Shown: positions 33,101 through 41,395 of the stretch, piece by piece
How positions within the stretch are numbered: position 1 is the first letter of the stretch
How the letters are laid out: every line of letters begins with the position of its first letter
Notes under the pieces: model-generated
Database searches by the model: none
What the model was told of the DNA's origin: nothing
The model's input: only the letters and a program-made list of their open reading frames with translations
NCBI GenBank assembly: GCA_014649555.1
Contig: BMTG01000005.1
Location: 372,001 to 436,000, forward strand
Direction: 5' to 3'
Length of the DNA: 64,000 nt
From: Streptomyces globisporus
GTDB lineage: Bacteria; Actinomycetota; Actinomycetes; Streptomycetales; Streptomycetaceae
Position numbers and translations under genes: made by a program

Positions 33101-34297
33101 CTGGTAGCCCAGGACGTTGTCGACGAGCGTGGTCATCCGGGCGTACCCGGCGGCGAGGTGGTGCAGGATCTGGTTGGCCTCGGGCCACAGCTGACCGGCC
33201 GGGTCGGAGGCGAGCGCGGACAGCTCGCCGCGCAGCTCCTCCAGGGGCCCGCGCAGCGAACCGCCGAGGACGGCGGTGAGCTGGGCGTGCTGGGCGCCCA
33301 GGGAGGCGAGCAGCTCGGCCTGTCCCTCGATCTCGGCGGCGTACCGCTCGCTGCGGTCGGCGAGCTCGGCGGCGTGCGCCTCCTTCAGCGCCTCCAGTTC
33401 CTTGGCGTGCGCTTCCTTGAGCGCGGTCACCTCGGCGGAGTGGCTCGTGGTGAGCTCGGCGACGACGTTCTTGTGCTGGGCGGACAGCTCCTCGTACGGC
33501 CGGCGGTCGGTGAACGTCATCACCGCGCCGACGAGCTGGTCCCCGTCGCGTACCGGCGCGGTCGTCAGGTCCACCGGCACCCGGTCGCCGCTCTTGGACC
33601 ACAGCACCTGCCCGCGCACCCGGTGCTTGCGCCCGGACTTGAGGGTGTCGGCGAGCGGGGAGTCCTCGTACGGGAACGGCTCGCCCTCCGCCCGCGAGTG
33701 CAGGATCAGAGGGTGCAGCTCCTGGCCGCCGAGGTCGCTGGCCCGGAAGCCGAGGATCTGCGCGGCCGCGGGATTGACGAGGACGACGCGCCCGTCGGTG
33801 TCCGTACCGACGACACCTTCGGACGCGGCCCGCAGGATCATCTCGGTCTGCCGCTGCGAACGGGCCAGCTCGGCCTCGGTGTCGACGGTGCCGGAGAGAT
33901 CCCGGACGACGATCATGAGGAGCTCGTCGCCGGTGTAGCTGGAGTGGATGTCGTTGTACGCGGCCTGTCCGCTGTCGAGGCTCGCGCTGGTGACCTCGAC
34001 CGGATACTCGTGACCGTCGGTGCGCCGCGCGGTCATCCGCGTGGGCTTGGTCCTGCCCTGCTCGTCCGCAGCCTCGGGCCGTCGCATCGACCCCGGGATC
34101 AGCTTGGAGTCGAACTCCGGCAGCAGATCGAGCAGACCGCGACCGACGAGCGCGGTGCCCGGGGTCTCGAACATTTCGAGGGCGATGGCGTTGGCGTTGA
34201 CGACCGTGCCATTGCAATTGACGAGCAGAAGCCCGTCAGGAAGGGCATCGAGTATGGCTGCGAGGCGAGCAGTGCCTCGGGATGGCCTGCTGCTCAC
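30185..34297 (-). CDS. Giant PAS / degenerate histidine-kinase / receiver-like protein
   Basis: A 1370-aa protein. PAS 1 is at about 10-135 (ILDALPDGLLLVNCNGTVVN), PAS 2 at about 150-270 (SEGVVGTDTDGRVVLVNPAA), and a coiled coil at about 285-345. A kinase-like region follows, but the phospho-acceptor His is missing: GGSLRGPLEELRGEL stands where SHELRTPL would be. About 560-1120 is Pro/Gln/Gly-rich and probably disordered. Two receiver-like domains end the protein (about 1125-1240 and 1245-1370). The last keeps an Asp in NLVVMDLMQ but lacks the usual Lys near FLAERS. It probably senses and scaffolds rather than performing standard phosphotransfer. GTG start with GGGAGG. Confidence 0.8.
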   Translation of the reverse strand: MSSRPSRGTARLAAILDALPDGLLLVNCNGTVVNANAIALEMFETPGTALVGRGLLDLLPEFDSKLIPGSMRRPEAADEQGRTKPTRMTARRTDGHEYPVEVTSASLDSGQAAYNDIHSSYTGDELLMIVVRDLSGTVDTEAELARSQRQTEMILRAASEGVVGTDTDGRVVLVNPAAAQILGFRASDLGGQELHPLILHSRAEGEPFPYEDSPLADTLKSGRKHRVRGQVLWSKSGDRVPVDLTTAPVRDGDQLVGAVMTFTDRRPYEELSAQHKNVVAELTTSHSAEVTALKEAHAKELEALKEAHAAELADRSERYAAEIEGQAELLASLGAQHAQLTAVLGGSLRGPLEELRGELSALASDPAGQLWPEANQILHHLAAGYARMTTLVDNVLGYQRLDAGVEGLHKAPALIEGIVKGGIDGAVELIGPGRAQFAVHAPPIEAEVDARRLATAIAHLVADVCGVDSTGKTRAVPGGGYVDSTVVVAAAQRGDVVRIEVRGPFAGGDPVHEPIVRGIVQAHGGVLQTHEMPGMSGSAYVLDVPIGAAAGTIASPEPDANGLAPEPAAPMSSSSPEGVGAPGVTSGGRRRARRSSTDAFLDSPVGTPESAGDGTAAEAPAAPVADDRPVAEPTGRRRARRGPAAPEEQQAPELIPAQQGEGSGRRRGRPSPAEAALDGVPATDAGNAVREQQPQRQALALTSGPSGPSEGAVVTAAENAQGGGRPQLGQTVPPQGVPVDRQQPVPPTGRRARREGEPAALPALTSGNGNGGHPDPAQQPGGRRARRALAAAQERTAADAGPRTAFALPPADADRAPVVPDAPAGPGVDASAHHARTAPEAGHTPPQAHPVGPAHHLPQTDATSGQGIPGQGVSGTDTSGNGLPQGPAPAAGQGPETGSWGDSGQSEQTGQTGHTTGVAAVTGPGAHPADGDPGVPAPDARRQPLPAEEPMPEGTNPDSTQGRAFSVRTLGQGVPFAQHLAHQQNQPHQSLGGAGRRRKLAAPPEGDRTPARAPSNQQAAQPTTGPTPAPATTNAPTPPPGAQQSQPPVPPHEHAQPGQLGQPGQPGHTSGGPGAAYGEGQLLAPPVSEGRAYAIGAPDEGAEGPEPLDGPGGAVEVANRPHPHPVDDELPPEPLDNPRRLLVWPAPDVPTQQALSDRGYRPVIVNSREEVDAQIAAFPAALFVDPLTGPITRTALQSLRQAAVAAEVPVLVTAGLGQATREAAYGADPAVLLKALAPRDSEQHPSRVLLIEEHEEIAVALTQTLERRGMQVARAATDSEAVDLAGRMRPNLVVMDLMQVRRRRAGIVDWLRANGQLNRTPLVVYTSAGMDEAELPRLGSGETVLFLAERSTSDEVQSRIVDLLAKIGTN

Positions 34298-34645
34298 GAC
34301 GACGCTTCCTCCCTGATTACCGCACCTTGCCGACAGCGGGCCCCATCTTGCCCCTCGGGCCGCAGACTGTCACTGGAGGAGTCTAAGGCCAGGGGAGGCC
34401 CCGGGGGCGGCGGATGAGGGGGAGCTCTCACCAAGGTTCTGTGCGCGCGGTGTACGTCAGGGGCCCATGCCGTGAGCGTCCGCACACCCTGTGACGTGCG
34501 CGGACGCGGGGCGGGGCGGGCCTTCCGGGCCCCGGAACGCTCCTGGTCTCTTCGCCGGTGCGAACGTCTTTACGCGGTCGTCTTCACGTCGCCGACGGGT
34601 CGGCGGCCGAGAGGGCGACCGCCGACGGGCTGACCGGGCATCGGG
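34298..34645. other. Intergenic region between PAS protein and SSI genes
   Basis: About 350 nt without a convincing gene. It carries the promoter side of the PAS protein and, near 34599-34626, GTCGGCGG/CCGCCGAC arms that could terminate the inhibitor transcript. Confidence 0.5.
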
Positions 34646-35215
34646 CTACCGGACGTCCGGGAGCACCGGCACGAGGCTGTTCCAGCGGGCGATCTCGCAT
34701 CCGTCGCGGCGGCTGGCGGTGGTGTCCACGGCCCGGCCCTCCCAGGTGCCGACGATGCGGGCGGTGGCGTCGCCGCCGTGGATCATCGTGCACATCGTGC
34801 CCTCGGGAGTCTCCCGGAACAGCTCCTGCCACCCGGCCCGGGTGGCCCCGGCCTCCGCCAGCCGGTCACAGGCGGCCTGCCCCTCCGGGTGGGTGCCCCC
34901 GGTGGGCCCGCACTCCAGCTCGAACGTGCCGTCGGCCCCCGGGACCCCGGTGTTCTCCACGCTCACGGTGAGCCGCGTCCGCGCCTCGTCGGTCTCACCG
35001 GCCCCCGTCCCCTCCCCGTCGTCCAGGAACCCGGGCAGCGGAAGGGGCATGGGCAGCGGGCCGAGGGCGGGCCGGGCGGCGGCGAACGGACCGGAGGTCG
35101 GCGCGACCGAGGGCACCGGCCCGGAGGACGCGGCCCCGGAGGCGGTGGCCGCCGGCACGGCGGTGGCGAGGACGGCGAGCGGGACGACGGCGGTGAGGGC
35201 GAGACGGCGCAGCAT
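34646..35215 (-). CDS. Streptomyces subtilisin inhibitor (SSI)-family secreted protease inhibitor
   Basis: A 189-aa exported protein. The signal peptide (MLRRLALTAVVPLAVLATAV) is followed by a Pro/Ala-rich linker longer than in classical SSI, then the inhibitor domain from about residue 85: LTVSVENTGVPGADGTFELE, GPTGGTHPEGQAACDRL, MCTMIHGGDA and ATARIVGTWEGRAVD. Four Cys residues fit the two SSI disulfides. By alignment with the SSI reactive loop (CPMV), CTMI places Met at P1 and Ile at P1', predicting inhibition of subtilisin-like enzymes. These proteins control extracellular protease during differentiation. Confidence 0.85.
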   Translation of the reverse strand: MLRRLALTAVVPLAVLATAVPAATASGAASSGPVPSVAPTSGPFAAARPALGPLPMPLPLPGFLDDGEGTGAGETDEARTRLTVSVENTGVPGADGTFELECGPTGGTHPEGQAACDRLAEAGATRAGWQELFRETPEGTMCTMIHGGDATARIVGTWEGRAVDTTASRRDGCEIARWNSLVPVLPDVR

Positions 35216-35515
35216 GCGAAAGCTCCAGGATCTCTGCGGCGGGGTCGGCCGCGGGCGGCGGCCGCGGACGGATCACGGACCTGCCCCGGCGCCACGCTGA
35301 CGGACGACGAACGGGCGACGACGACTGGACGACTGGCGGAGACCCGAGGCCCCCACCCCTCTCTAACGCGCACCGCGCCCGGACGTTGCGCCACCACGCC
35401 GAACTGCTTTGCCCTGGCCCCCGGACGCCTAGTAACGTGGTCGGCGATTGGTGGCACGACGCTCGACTGTGTCATCATCTGCACGCACCACTCGCGTCCG
35501 CGCGAGGAGTGTGGA
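35216..35515. other. Intergenic region between SSI gene and tRNA-Ser
   Basis: About 300 nt with no supported gene. It should contain the SSI promoter (leftward) and the tRNA-Ser promoter (rightward); I see no unambiguous -35/-10 pair. Confidence 0.5.
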
Positions 35516-35606
35516 GGAGGCGTCGCCTAGTCCGGTCTATGGCGCCGCACTGCTAATGCGGTTTGGGTCTTAAAGCCCATCGAGGGTTCAAATCCCTCCG
35601 CCTCCG
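35516..35606 (+). tRNA. tRNA-Ser(GCU)
   Basis: Complete class II tRNA: acceptor GGAGGCG pairs with CGCCTCC (35599-35605), discriminator G at 35606, anticodon GCT at 35552-35554, a long variable arm and T arm GAGGG-TTCAAAT-CCCTC. CCA is not encoded. Confidence 0.95.
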
Positions 35607-35811
35607 CTCCATCCCGAAGCCCCGTGCCCCTGGTACGGGGCTTCGGTCGTTCCGGGGCGAGGGGGTGCGCGGAGGGGTGCCCGGGGTGGGGCGTCAGAGG
35701 CTATTTCCGCAGCTCAGCGGTGGTGCGGCTAATGGATTTCGCGTCACGGCGCAGGTCATGTAATGTTGTTCTCGCAACGCCGACCGGGAAGAAAAAAGCC
35801 CGGAACGCCAA

Positions 35812-35884
35812 GCACTCGTAGCTTAACGGATAGAGCATCTGACTACGGATCAGAAGGTTGCAGGTTCGAATCCTGCCGAGTGCA
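35812..35884 (+). tRNA. tRNA-Arg(ACG)
   Basis: Acceptor GCACTCG pairs with CGAGTGC (35877-35883), discriminator A at 35884, anticodon ACG at 35845-35847, T loop TTCGAAT. CCA is not encoded. A GAGAGGCCCCC/GGGGGCCTCTC hairpin at about 35893-35929 terminates it. Confidence 0.95.
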
Positions 35885-35892
35885 CAGCAGGT

Positions 35893-35929
35893 GAGAGGCC
35901 CCCAGGAGAAATCCCGGGGGCCTCTCGCG
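35893..35929 (+). terminator. Terminator after tRNA-Arg
   Basis: GAGAGGCCCCC pairs with GGGGGCCTCTC around an AGGAGAAATCCC-like centre, directly after the tRNA. Confidence 0.7.
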
Positions 35930-35965
35930 TTTGCCCGCGAGGGCGGGGCACGGGGCTCCCGGCGG

Positions 35966-38854
35966 CTAGCGCCGCTTGCGGCCCAGGCGGCGCTTGGGCT
36001 TCTTTCCGGCCAGCAGTTTCTGGGCCGCGAAGCGCTTTCCCATCGCAGTGAGGGTGTCTGCCAAGGCGTGAGTGGTCCGGAGGGTGTCGCGGTGGTGGTC
36101 GCCGAGGGTGCGGCGCTGGCGCGCACGTACGTCTTCGAGCAACTCGGCTGCCTCGGAGTAGGCGCGAAGCGAGTACAGGGTGATGGCAACGGCATAGGCG
36201 GACTGGAGCGTGCGGCGGTGGTCGTTGCCGAGGATGCGGCGTCGGCCGGCGAGGGTGTCCTCGTGTATGCGGCGGGCTTCGGTGTGCTCGCCGAACCCGT
36301 TCAGGGCCGTGGCGAGAGCGTTGGCGAATTTGAGGGTGTCGGGGTGGTCGTCGCCGAGGGTGCGGCGTGCCCGGAGGAGGGTGTCTTCCAGCCTGGGGCG
36401 AGCTTCGGCGTGCTCGCCGAGCTCAAGGAGGTTGACGGCGAAGTTGACGGCGGAGTGGAGGGTGTCCGGGTGGTCGTCGCCCAGGGTCCGGCGTCGGCGG
36501 GCGAGGGTGTCTTCCAGCGTGCGGCGGCATTCCGCCTTCTTGCCGAGCTGACTGAGGCTGCCGGCGAAGGTGGTGGCGGTGTGGAGGGTGTCGGGGTGGT
36601 CGTCGCCGAGGGTGCGTCGTGCCCGGACGAGGGTGTCTTCCAGCATGCGGTGGGCTTCGGCGGGCTTGCCGAGCTCGTTGAGGATGGCTGCGACGTTGGT
36701 GGCGGTGTGGAGGGTGTCGGGGTGGTCGTCGCCGAGGATGCGGCGTGCCCGGACGAGGGTGTCCTCCAACATGGGGAGAGCTTCGGCGGGCTTGTCGAGC
36801 TTGCCCAGGGCCATGGCCAGGTTGGTGGCAGATCGGAAGGTGTCGGGGTGGTCGACGCCGAGGGTGCGGCGTCGGCGGGTGAGGGTGTCCTCGTGCATGC
36901 GGCGGGCTTCGGTGTGCTCGCCGAACTCGTTCAGGACCGTGGCGAGGTCGTTGGCGGAATGGAGGGTGTCGGGGTGGTCGTCGCCGAGAGTGCGGCTTCG
37001 GCGCGTGAGGGTGTCTTCGATGATGGGGCGGGCGTTCGTGAAGTCGCCGAAGTCGAAGGTCGCGTGGCCGAGGTACTGCGCGCAGGTGAGGACCTCAAGG
37101 TTGTCGGGCCCCAAGTCGGCGGTCCACGTCTCGCGCAGAGAGGTGAGGAGCTCGACCGCAGTGCGCGGCTGGCCACTGCGGATGAGGAAGATGGCAGCCT
37201 GCTGCAGCGTCGGGCGCAGCTCGGGGCGGCCCGCGACGAGGACGTGCTGCGCGGTGAGGTGAGAGGTGAGCGAGGCCCACGCCGCCCAGTTGTCGGGGCT
37301 CTCCGGATCGCCCGGCTCGATGGTGCGGAGGATGGTCGTGACGTCGTCCCGGACCCGTTCGGTCTGGGCGGAGTCTGACTGGTCGCGGAGGACCGCCTGC
37401 GTGAGGCGGTGGATCTGGAAGGTCTCGTGGTCGATACGGGCCAGTCCGTAGCGGCCCAGATGCTGGAGCGAGGTGTGGAGCCACATCAGGTCGTCGGGGT
37501 CACCCGGGATCGTGGAGAGGTGCGGGCGCGCGGACTCCAGCCAGGCGATGGGGATGGGGTCGGGGCCGAGGAAGGCACCGAGGCGGAGCAGGGCTGTGGC
37601 CTCGGGGTGGTTGTCGTCGAGGCGGGTGGTGGCGATGCCGACCGTGGCGGCCAGGGGCGCGGGGTAGCCGGGGGCGTCGCCTTCCTGCAGGATGCGTGCG
37701 GTGTTGCCGGTGAGGAGTTGGCGATAACGGTCGAGGGTCATGCCGCTGCCGATGACACCTGCGGCTTGGGCCAGCGCCAGCGGGAGGTCTCCGAGGTCCT
37801 GGGCGAGGGCGTCGGCCTGGGCGGCGGTGGTGCCCGGAATGCGTGTTCCAAGGTAGGCCAGCGAGTCGGAGCGGGTGAAGACGTCCAGCCCGGTCGGGTG
37901 GGCGATGCCGCGCCAGTTGTGGTTGCGCGAGGTGATCAGGACGTGGCCGGGTCCCTCCGGCAGCCAGGGCGCGATCTGGGCGGGGTCCTCGGCGTTGTCG
38001 AGGACGATGAGCCAGCGCTGCCGCGTACGCAGGTGGTGCAGGACGGCACGCGCGTTGGGGTCCGAGCCGGCGTCCGGCTTGGCGATGCCGAGATGGTCGG
38101 CCAGTTCGGTGTAGTGGACGGGGACCTGGTCGGACTGCTCGGCGTCGATCCACCACACCAGGTCGTACTGGCCGGAGAAGCGGTGGGCGTACTCCAGGGC
38201 GATCTGCGTCTTCCCGATGCCGCCCATTCCGTGCAGTGCTTGTACGACCGCCTGTTGGCCGTTGAGCAGACTCTCGCGGAGCTGGACCATGACAGCCTCA
38301 CGGCCGGCGAAGTCGGGGTTGCGACGGCGTACGTTCCACACGTCGGGTTGCCCTGTGCTTCCGGGAAGCCTCGGCTTGGTGCGGCCCTCGGCCTCGGTCG
38401 GTCCTGCTGCCGGGGCCTTGCCGGGGAAGATAGGTGGGCTGGTCGGGCGGGTCCCTCCGTTGATCGCCTCGCGGAGCGCGGCGAGAGCGGCTGTCTCGTC
38501 CAGGCCGTGGAGGTTCTTGTGGAGCCTCGGGGCGAGGAGGTGGGGGGTGTCCGCGGCGGCCAGGGGTTCGAGGGCCAGGGGGATGATGCGTTCCCTGCGG
38601 GCGACGGCGGCGGTCCACTCCTCCTGAGTCCATCGATCGGCGTCGAAATAGGACTTGGAGAACAGGGCCACCACGGCATCGGCCTGCTTCAGGGCCTCGT
38701 CCATGCGCTCGACGAAGTTGCCCCCGGTGCTCCAGTCCCATACGTCGAGGATGACCTGGTGATCGGCCCGTTCCAGATGCCAGCCCACCCATTCGGCCCA
38801 GGGGCGGTCCAGGCCCGCGTAGCTGATGAAGAACCGCTGCGAGGTCGTGGTCAT
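35966..38854 (-). CDS. TIR-NB-ARC-TPR protein (STAND-type)
   Basis: A 962-aa protein. TIR at residues about 5-135 (QRFFISYAGLDRPWAEWVGW, ADAVVALFSKSYFDADRWTQ). The helix carrying the catalytic Glu of NADase TIRs reads NFVERMDEAL, so Glu is displaced and activity is uncertain. NB-ARC at about 180-420: Walker A GMGGIGKTQIALEYA, Walker B WLIVLDNAED and GDLPLALAQAAGVI. Residues about 575-950 hold nine kinesin-light-chain-type TPRs with the signature TLGDDHPDTL, several almost identical. The architecture matches FxSxx-COOH-system TPR proteins and STAND immune receptors; no FxSxx peptide gene is seen beside it. It lies next to tRNA-Arg, a possible insertion site. Confidence 0.87.
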   Translation of the reverse strand: MTTTSQRFFISYAGLDRPWAEWVGWHLERADHQVILDVWDWSTGGNFVERMDEALKQADAVVALFSKSYFDADRWTQEEWTAAVARRERIIPLALEPLAAADTPHLLAPRLHKNLHGLDETAALAALREAINGGTRPTSPPIFPGKAPAAGPTEAEGRTKPRLPGSTGQPDVWNVRRRNPDFAGREAVMVQLRESLLNGQQAVVQALHGMGGIGKTQIALEYAHRFSGQYDLVWWIDAEQSDQVPVHYTELADHLGIAKPDAGSDPNARAVLHHLRTRQRWLIVLDNAEDPAQIAPWLPEGPGHVLITSRNHNWRGIAHPTGLDVFTRSDSLAYLGTRIPGTTAAQADALAQDLGDLPLALAQAAGVIGSGMTLDRYRQLLTGNTARILQEGDAPGYPAPLAATVGIATTRLDDNHPEATALLRLGAFLGPDPIPIAWLESARPHLSTIPGDPDDLMWLHTSLQHLGRYGLARIDHETFQIHRLTQAVLRDQSDSAQTERVRDDVTTILRTIEPGDPESPDNWAAWASLTSHLTAQHVLVAGRPELRPTLQQAAIFLIRSGQPRTAVELLTSLRETWTADLGPDNLEVLTCAQYLGHATFDFGDFTNARPIIEDTLTRRSRTLGDDHPDTLHSANDLATVLNEFGEHTEARRMHEDTLTRRRRTLGVDHPDTFRSATNLAMALGKLDKPAEALPMLEDTLVRARRILGDDHPDTLHTATNVAAILNELGKPAEAHRMLEDTLVRARRTLGDDHPDTLHTATTFAGSLSQLGKKAECRRTLEDTLARRRRTLGDDHPDTLHSAVNFAVNLLELGEHAEARPRLEDTLLRARRTLGDDHPDTLKFANALATALNGFGEHTEARRIHEDTLAGRRRILGNDHRRTLQSAYAVAITLYSLRAYSEAAELLEDVRARQRRTLGDHHRDTLRTTHALADTLTAMGKRFAAQKLLAGKKPKRRLGRKRR
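36080..37075. repeat. Tandem 126-nt repeats encoding TPRs
   Basis: About eight units of 42 codons share long identical DNA blocks, for example GTGTCGGGGTGGTCGTCGCC recurring once per unit. The DNA-level identity points to recent duplication or gene conversion within the TPR part of the NB-ARC gene. Confidence 0.85.
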
Positions 38855-38965
38855 CGTGGCCCCCGAGTCACCCTGTGCCTGACACTCCGTCTCGGGTAAT
38901 GATCCCGTGTTGGGCGGGGGATGACGTCGGGAACGTCGAAGTAGCTTTTGAGGAAGTGCAGTTAT

Positions 38966-38997
38966 GGAGGCTCCCGGGGGATTCCGGGAGCCTCCCG
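38966..38997 (-). terminator. Terminator of the oxidoreductase gene
   Basis: GGAGGCTCCCGG pairs with CCGGGAGCCTCC around a short loop, about 35 nt past the stop of the 39030 gene (read on the minus strand). Confidence 0.8.
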
Positions 38998-39029
38998 TAC
39001 GCCGGTTCTGGCCTGGGGCGAGCCGGACC

Positions 39030-40238
39030 TCAAGCCGTCGGCACGCCCACCCGCGCCCCCTCCGCCGTCACCCTGCGGCGCCGGGTCGGCAGGCCCATCG
39101 TCGGGTTCGCCACGCCCCAGGCCGCGCCCTTGCAGACCAACTCCTTGTAGAGGGCGGCCAGGCGGCCGGTCAGGGCAGCGCTGACGGCTCGGTCGTCGGC
39201 GGTGACGTACTGGATCAGGCCCTCCTTGCGGCCCAGCGAGATGCACTGGTTGAAGTAGCGGGCCGAGATCGTCGGGAGCTTGCTGTCGGTCAGGCGGGCC
39301 GCGATGGCGTCGGCCGCCTGCCAGGCGGTGGGGATGCCCGAGGCGCACGACATGCGCAGCGGCTCGTCGCCGGGGCCGGTCACCAGGGCCGCGTCGCCGA
39401 TGGCGTACACGTCCGGGTGGGAGAGCGAACGCATCGTGGCGTCGACCGTGATCTGGCCCGTGTCGCCGGTCTCCAGTGTCGTGGCCCGGGCGATCGGGTG
39501 GACCGCGAAGCCCGTCGTCCAGATGGTGACCGCTGCCGGGATGTCGCCGTCGGTGGTCGTGACGCGGTCGGCGTGTACGGCGGTGACGGTGGTGTGTTCG
39601 TGGGTCGTGATCCGGAGGTTCCCGAAGACCTTTTGCAGGTGACGCGCGCCCTTGGGGGAGAGCCAGTCGCCCAGTCCGGCCCGGGCGATCAGGGAGACGT
39701 CGAGGTCCGGGCGGGTCTCGGCCAGTTCCGTCGCGGCCTCCACGCCGGTGAGGCCGCCGCCGACGACGGTCACGGGGCTGCCGGGGGCGAGGGCGGCCAG
39801 GCGGTCGCGCAGGCGCAGGGCTCCGTCGCGGCCGGCGATCTCGTGGGCGTGCTCCGTCGTGCCGGGGACGCCCTGGGTGTTCCAGGCGCTGCCGAGGGCG
39901 TAGACGAGGGTGTCGTACTCCAGGTCCGAAGGCCCGTCCGCGCCGGTGACGGTCACCGTCCTGCGGTCGACGTCGAGGCCCGTCACCCGTCCGAGGCGCA
40001 GCTCAACCCCCGTACCGGCGAACATCTCGTCGAAGGGGCGCGGGCGGAGGGTCTGGCCCACCGCCAGCTGGTGCATCCGGACGCGCTCGACGAAGTCCGG
40101 TTCGGCGTTGACGAGGGTGATGGAGACGTCCTCGCCGCGCAGCCGCCTGGCGAGGCGTCCGGCGGCGGTCGCTCCGGTGTATCCGGCTCCGATGACGACG
40201 ACGCGGTGCTGCTGGATGGTCTGCCGCATGTTCTGCAT
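39030..40238 (-). CDS. FAD-dependent NAD(P)H oxidoreductase (NDH-2-like)
   Basis: A 402-aa pyridine-nucleotide-disulfide oxidoreductase-fold protein. The first dinucleotide motif, VVVIGAGYTGATAAGRLARR (residues about 13-32), binds FAD; the second, VTVVGGGLTGVEAATELAET (about 150-169), binds NAD(P)H; and DVYAIGDAALV (about 275-285) is the C-terminal FAD motif. There is no membrane segment, so it probably associates peripherally as a type II NADH dehydrogenase or related quinone reductase. AGGAG lies 9 nt before the ATG. It sits directly downstream of the ECF41 sigma gene on the same strand and is a likely target of it. Confidence 0.85.
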   Translation of the reverse strand: MQNMRQTIQQHRVVVIGAGYTGATAAGRLARRLRGEDVSITLVNAEPDFVERVRMHQLAVGQTLRPRPFDEMFAGTGVELRLGRVTGLDVDRRTVTVTGADGPSDLEYDTLVYALGSAWNTQGVPGTTEHAHEIAGRDGALRLRDRLAALAPGSPVTVVGGGLTGVEAATELAETRPDLDVSLIARAGLGDWLSPKGARHLQKVFGNLRITTHEHTTVTAVHADRVTTTDGDIPAAVTIWTTGFAVHPIARATTLETGDTGQITVDATMRSLSHPDVYAIGDAALVTGPGDEPLRMSCASGIPTAWQAADAIAARLTDSKLPTISARYFNQCISLGRKEGLIQYVTADDRAVSAALTGRLAALYKELVCKGAAWGVANPTMGLPTRRRRVTAEGARVGVPTA

Positions 40239-40311
40239 GTCCCTGCACTCCTGTCTCGCGCGGTTTCGCCCCTTGAACCGGGCAGGCCGTCGATTCCTGA
40301 CAGGTGACGTG

Positions 40312-40327
40312 TGTGACGTGAGTCACA
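40312..40327. promoter_or_regulatory. Palindrome between ECF41 and oxidoreductase genes
   Basis: TGTGAC-GTGA-GTCACA has perfect 6-nt arms, placed at the end of the sigma gene and about 75 nt upstream of the oxidoreductase start. It could be a regulator site. Confidence 0.45.
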
Positions 40328-41276
40328 TGTGCTGGGTGATGGTGAGGAGTGGGGTTCCGTGGTCCGTCGCCGCCCACTGCCGCGTCGCGCGTTCGAGCTT
40401 GTCGGGGTTGACCTGGCTGCGGAACGCGGCGATGCCGTCCGGCGTGAACTCCGGGCAGACCACCCCGATGACCCGGCCGTCGACCAGGACCACCAGGGCG
40501 GGCAGCCCGTTGGCGGACGAGACGTGGATCTCCGCCGTGCCGCCGATGAGGCGGCGCGCGGCCTGGTTGGGGGTGAACAGGCTGCGCATGAACGTCGCGA
40601 CGGCCACGGCCCCCTCGAACGCCTTCGCGCGGGCCGGTACCTTTCCGCCGCCGTCGCCGATCGCGACGGCGTCCGCCGTGAGCAGCTGGACCAGCGGTTC
40701 GGTCCGGCCGCTGGTGGCCGCCGTGAGGAACTCCTCGACGATGCGCCGGGCGGCCGCCTCGTCGATCTCGGTACGGGTCCGGCCCGCCGCGATGTGCTTC
40801 TTGGCGCGGTGGAGGATCTGCTGGGCGGACGCCTCCGTGATGTCCAGGATCTCCGCGATCCTCCGGTGCGGGTAGCCGAACGCCTCCCGCAGCACGTACA
40901 CCACCCGCTCGTCGGGGGACAGCCGCTCCATCAGGGCGAGGACCGCGAACGAGACCGACTCGCGCTGCTCGGCGGTGTCGGCCGGGCCGAGCAGCGGGTC
41001 CCCCGCGAGCAGCGGCTCCGGCAGCCACTGGCCCACGTACGTCTCGCGGCGGGCGCGCGCCGAGGTGAGCTCGTTGAGGCAGACGTTGGTGAGGACCTTC
41101 GTCAGCCAGGCCTCGGGAACCTCGATGCGGTCGATGTCGGCGGCCTGCCAGCGCAGGAACGTGTCCTGCACGGCGTCCTCGGCATCGCTCGCCGAGCCGA
41201 GGAGGCGGTAGGCGATGGCCTTGAGGCGGGGCATGGCAGCCTCGAACTGGTCCATCTGGTTCCCGGTCAGCGCCAT
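40323..41276 (-). CDS. ECF41-group RNA polymerase sigma factor
   Basis: A 317-aa sigma factor. Region 2 (LKAIAYRLLGSASDAEDAVQ) and region 4 (LSPDERVVYVLREAFGYPHR) are followed by a SnoaL-like C-terminal extension (about 185-317). All three ECF41 signatures are present: WLPEP in the linker, DGGGK in the extension and NPDKL near the end. In ECF41 members the extension acts as a built-in regulator instead of an anti-sigma factor, and targets are usually the adjacent oxidoreductase-type gene; here that is the FAD oxidoreductase 84 nt downstream. A TGTGAC-GTGA-GTCACA palindrome (40312-40327) overlaps the stop codon. Confidence 0.92.
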   Translation of the reverse strand: MALTGNQMDQFEAAMPRLKAIAYRLLGSASDAEDAVQDTFLRWQAADIDRIEVPEAWLTKVLTNVCLNELTSARARRETYVGQWLPEPLLAGDPLLGPADTAEQRESVSFAVLALMERLSPDERVVYVLREAFGYPHRRIAEILDITEASAQQILHRAKKHIAAGRTRTEIDEAAARRIVEEFLTAATSGRTEPLVQLLTADAVAIGDGGGKVPARAKAFEGAVAVATFMRSLFTPNQAARRLIGGTAEIHVSSANGLPALVVLVDGRVIGVVCPEFTPDGIAAFRSQVNPDKLERATRQWAATDHGTPLLTITQHM

Positions 41277-41395
41277 GGTCCGGATCCTAACGGGGAGGGG
41301 AGTGAAGGCGGGAGCGGCCGTTCGTCGTGGCGGGGGCGGGGTAGCCGACGTACTACGGGGCGTGCTGGGCGCCCCTCCGTTCGGAGGTGGGCACG

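Noticed and set aside
30536-34417. Open frame of 1293 codons opposite the PAS protein
   Set aside because: It is a shadow frame of high-GC coding DNA: low-complexity Arg/Gly/Val composition with no domain, while the minus strand has PAS and receiver domains.
36080-37075. Regularly spaced repeats considered as a CRISPR array
   Set aside because: The period is 126 nt, in frame with TPR-coding sequence; there are no short palindromic repeats with unique spacers.
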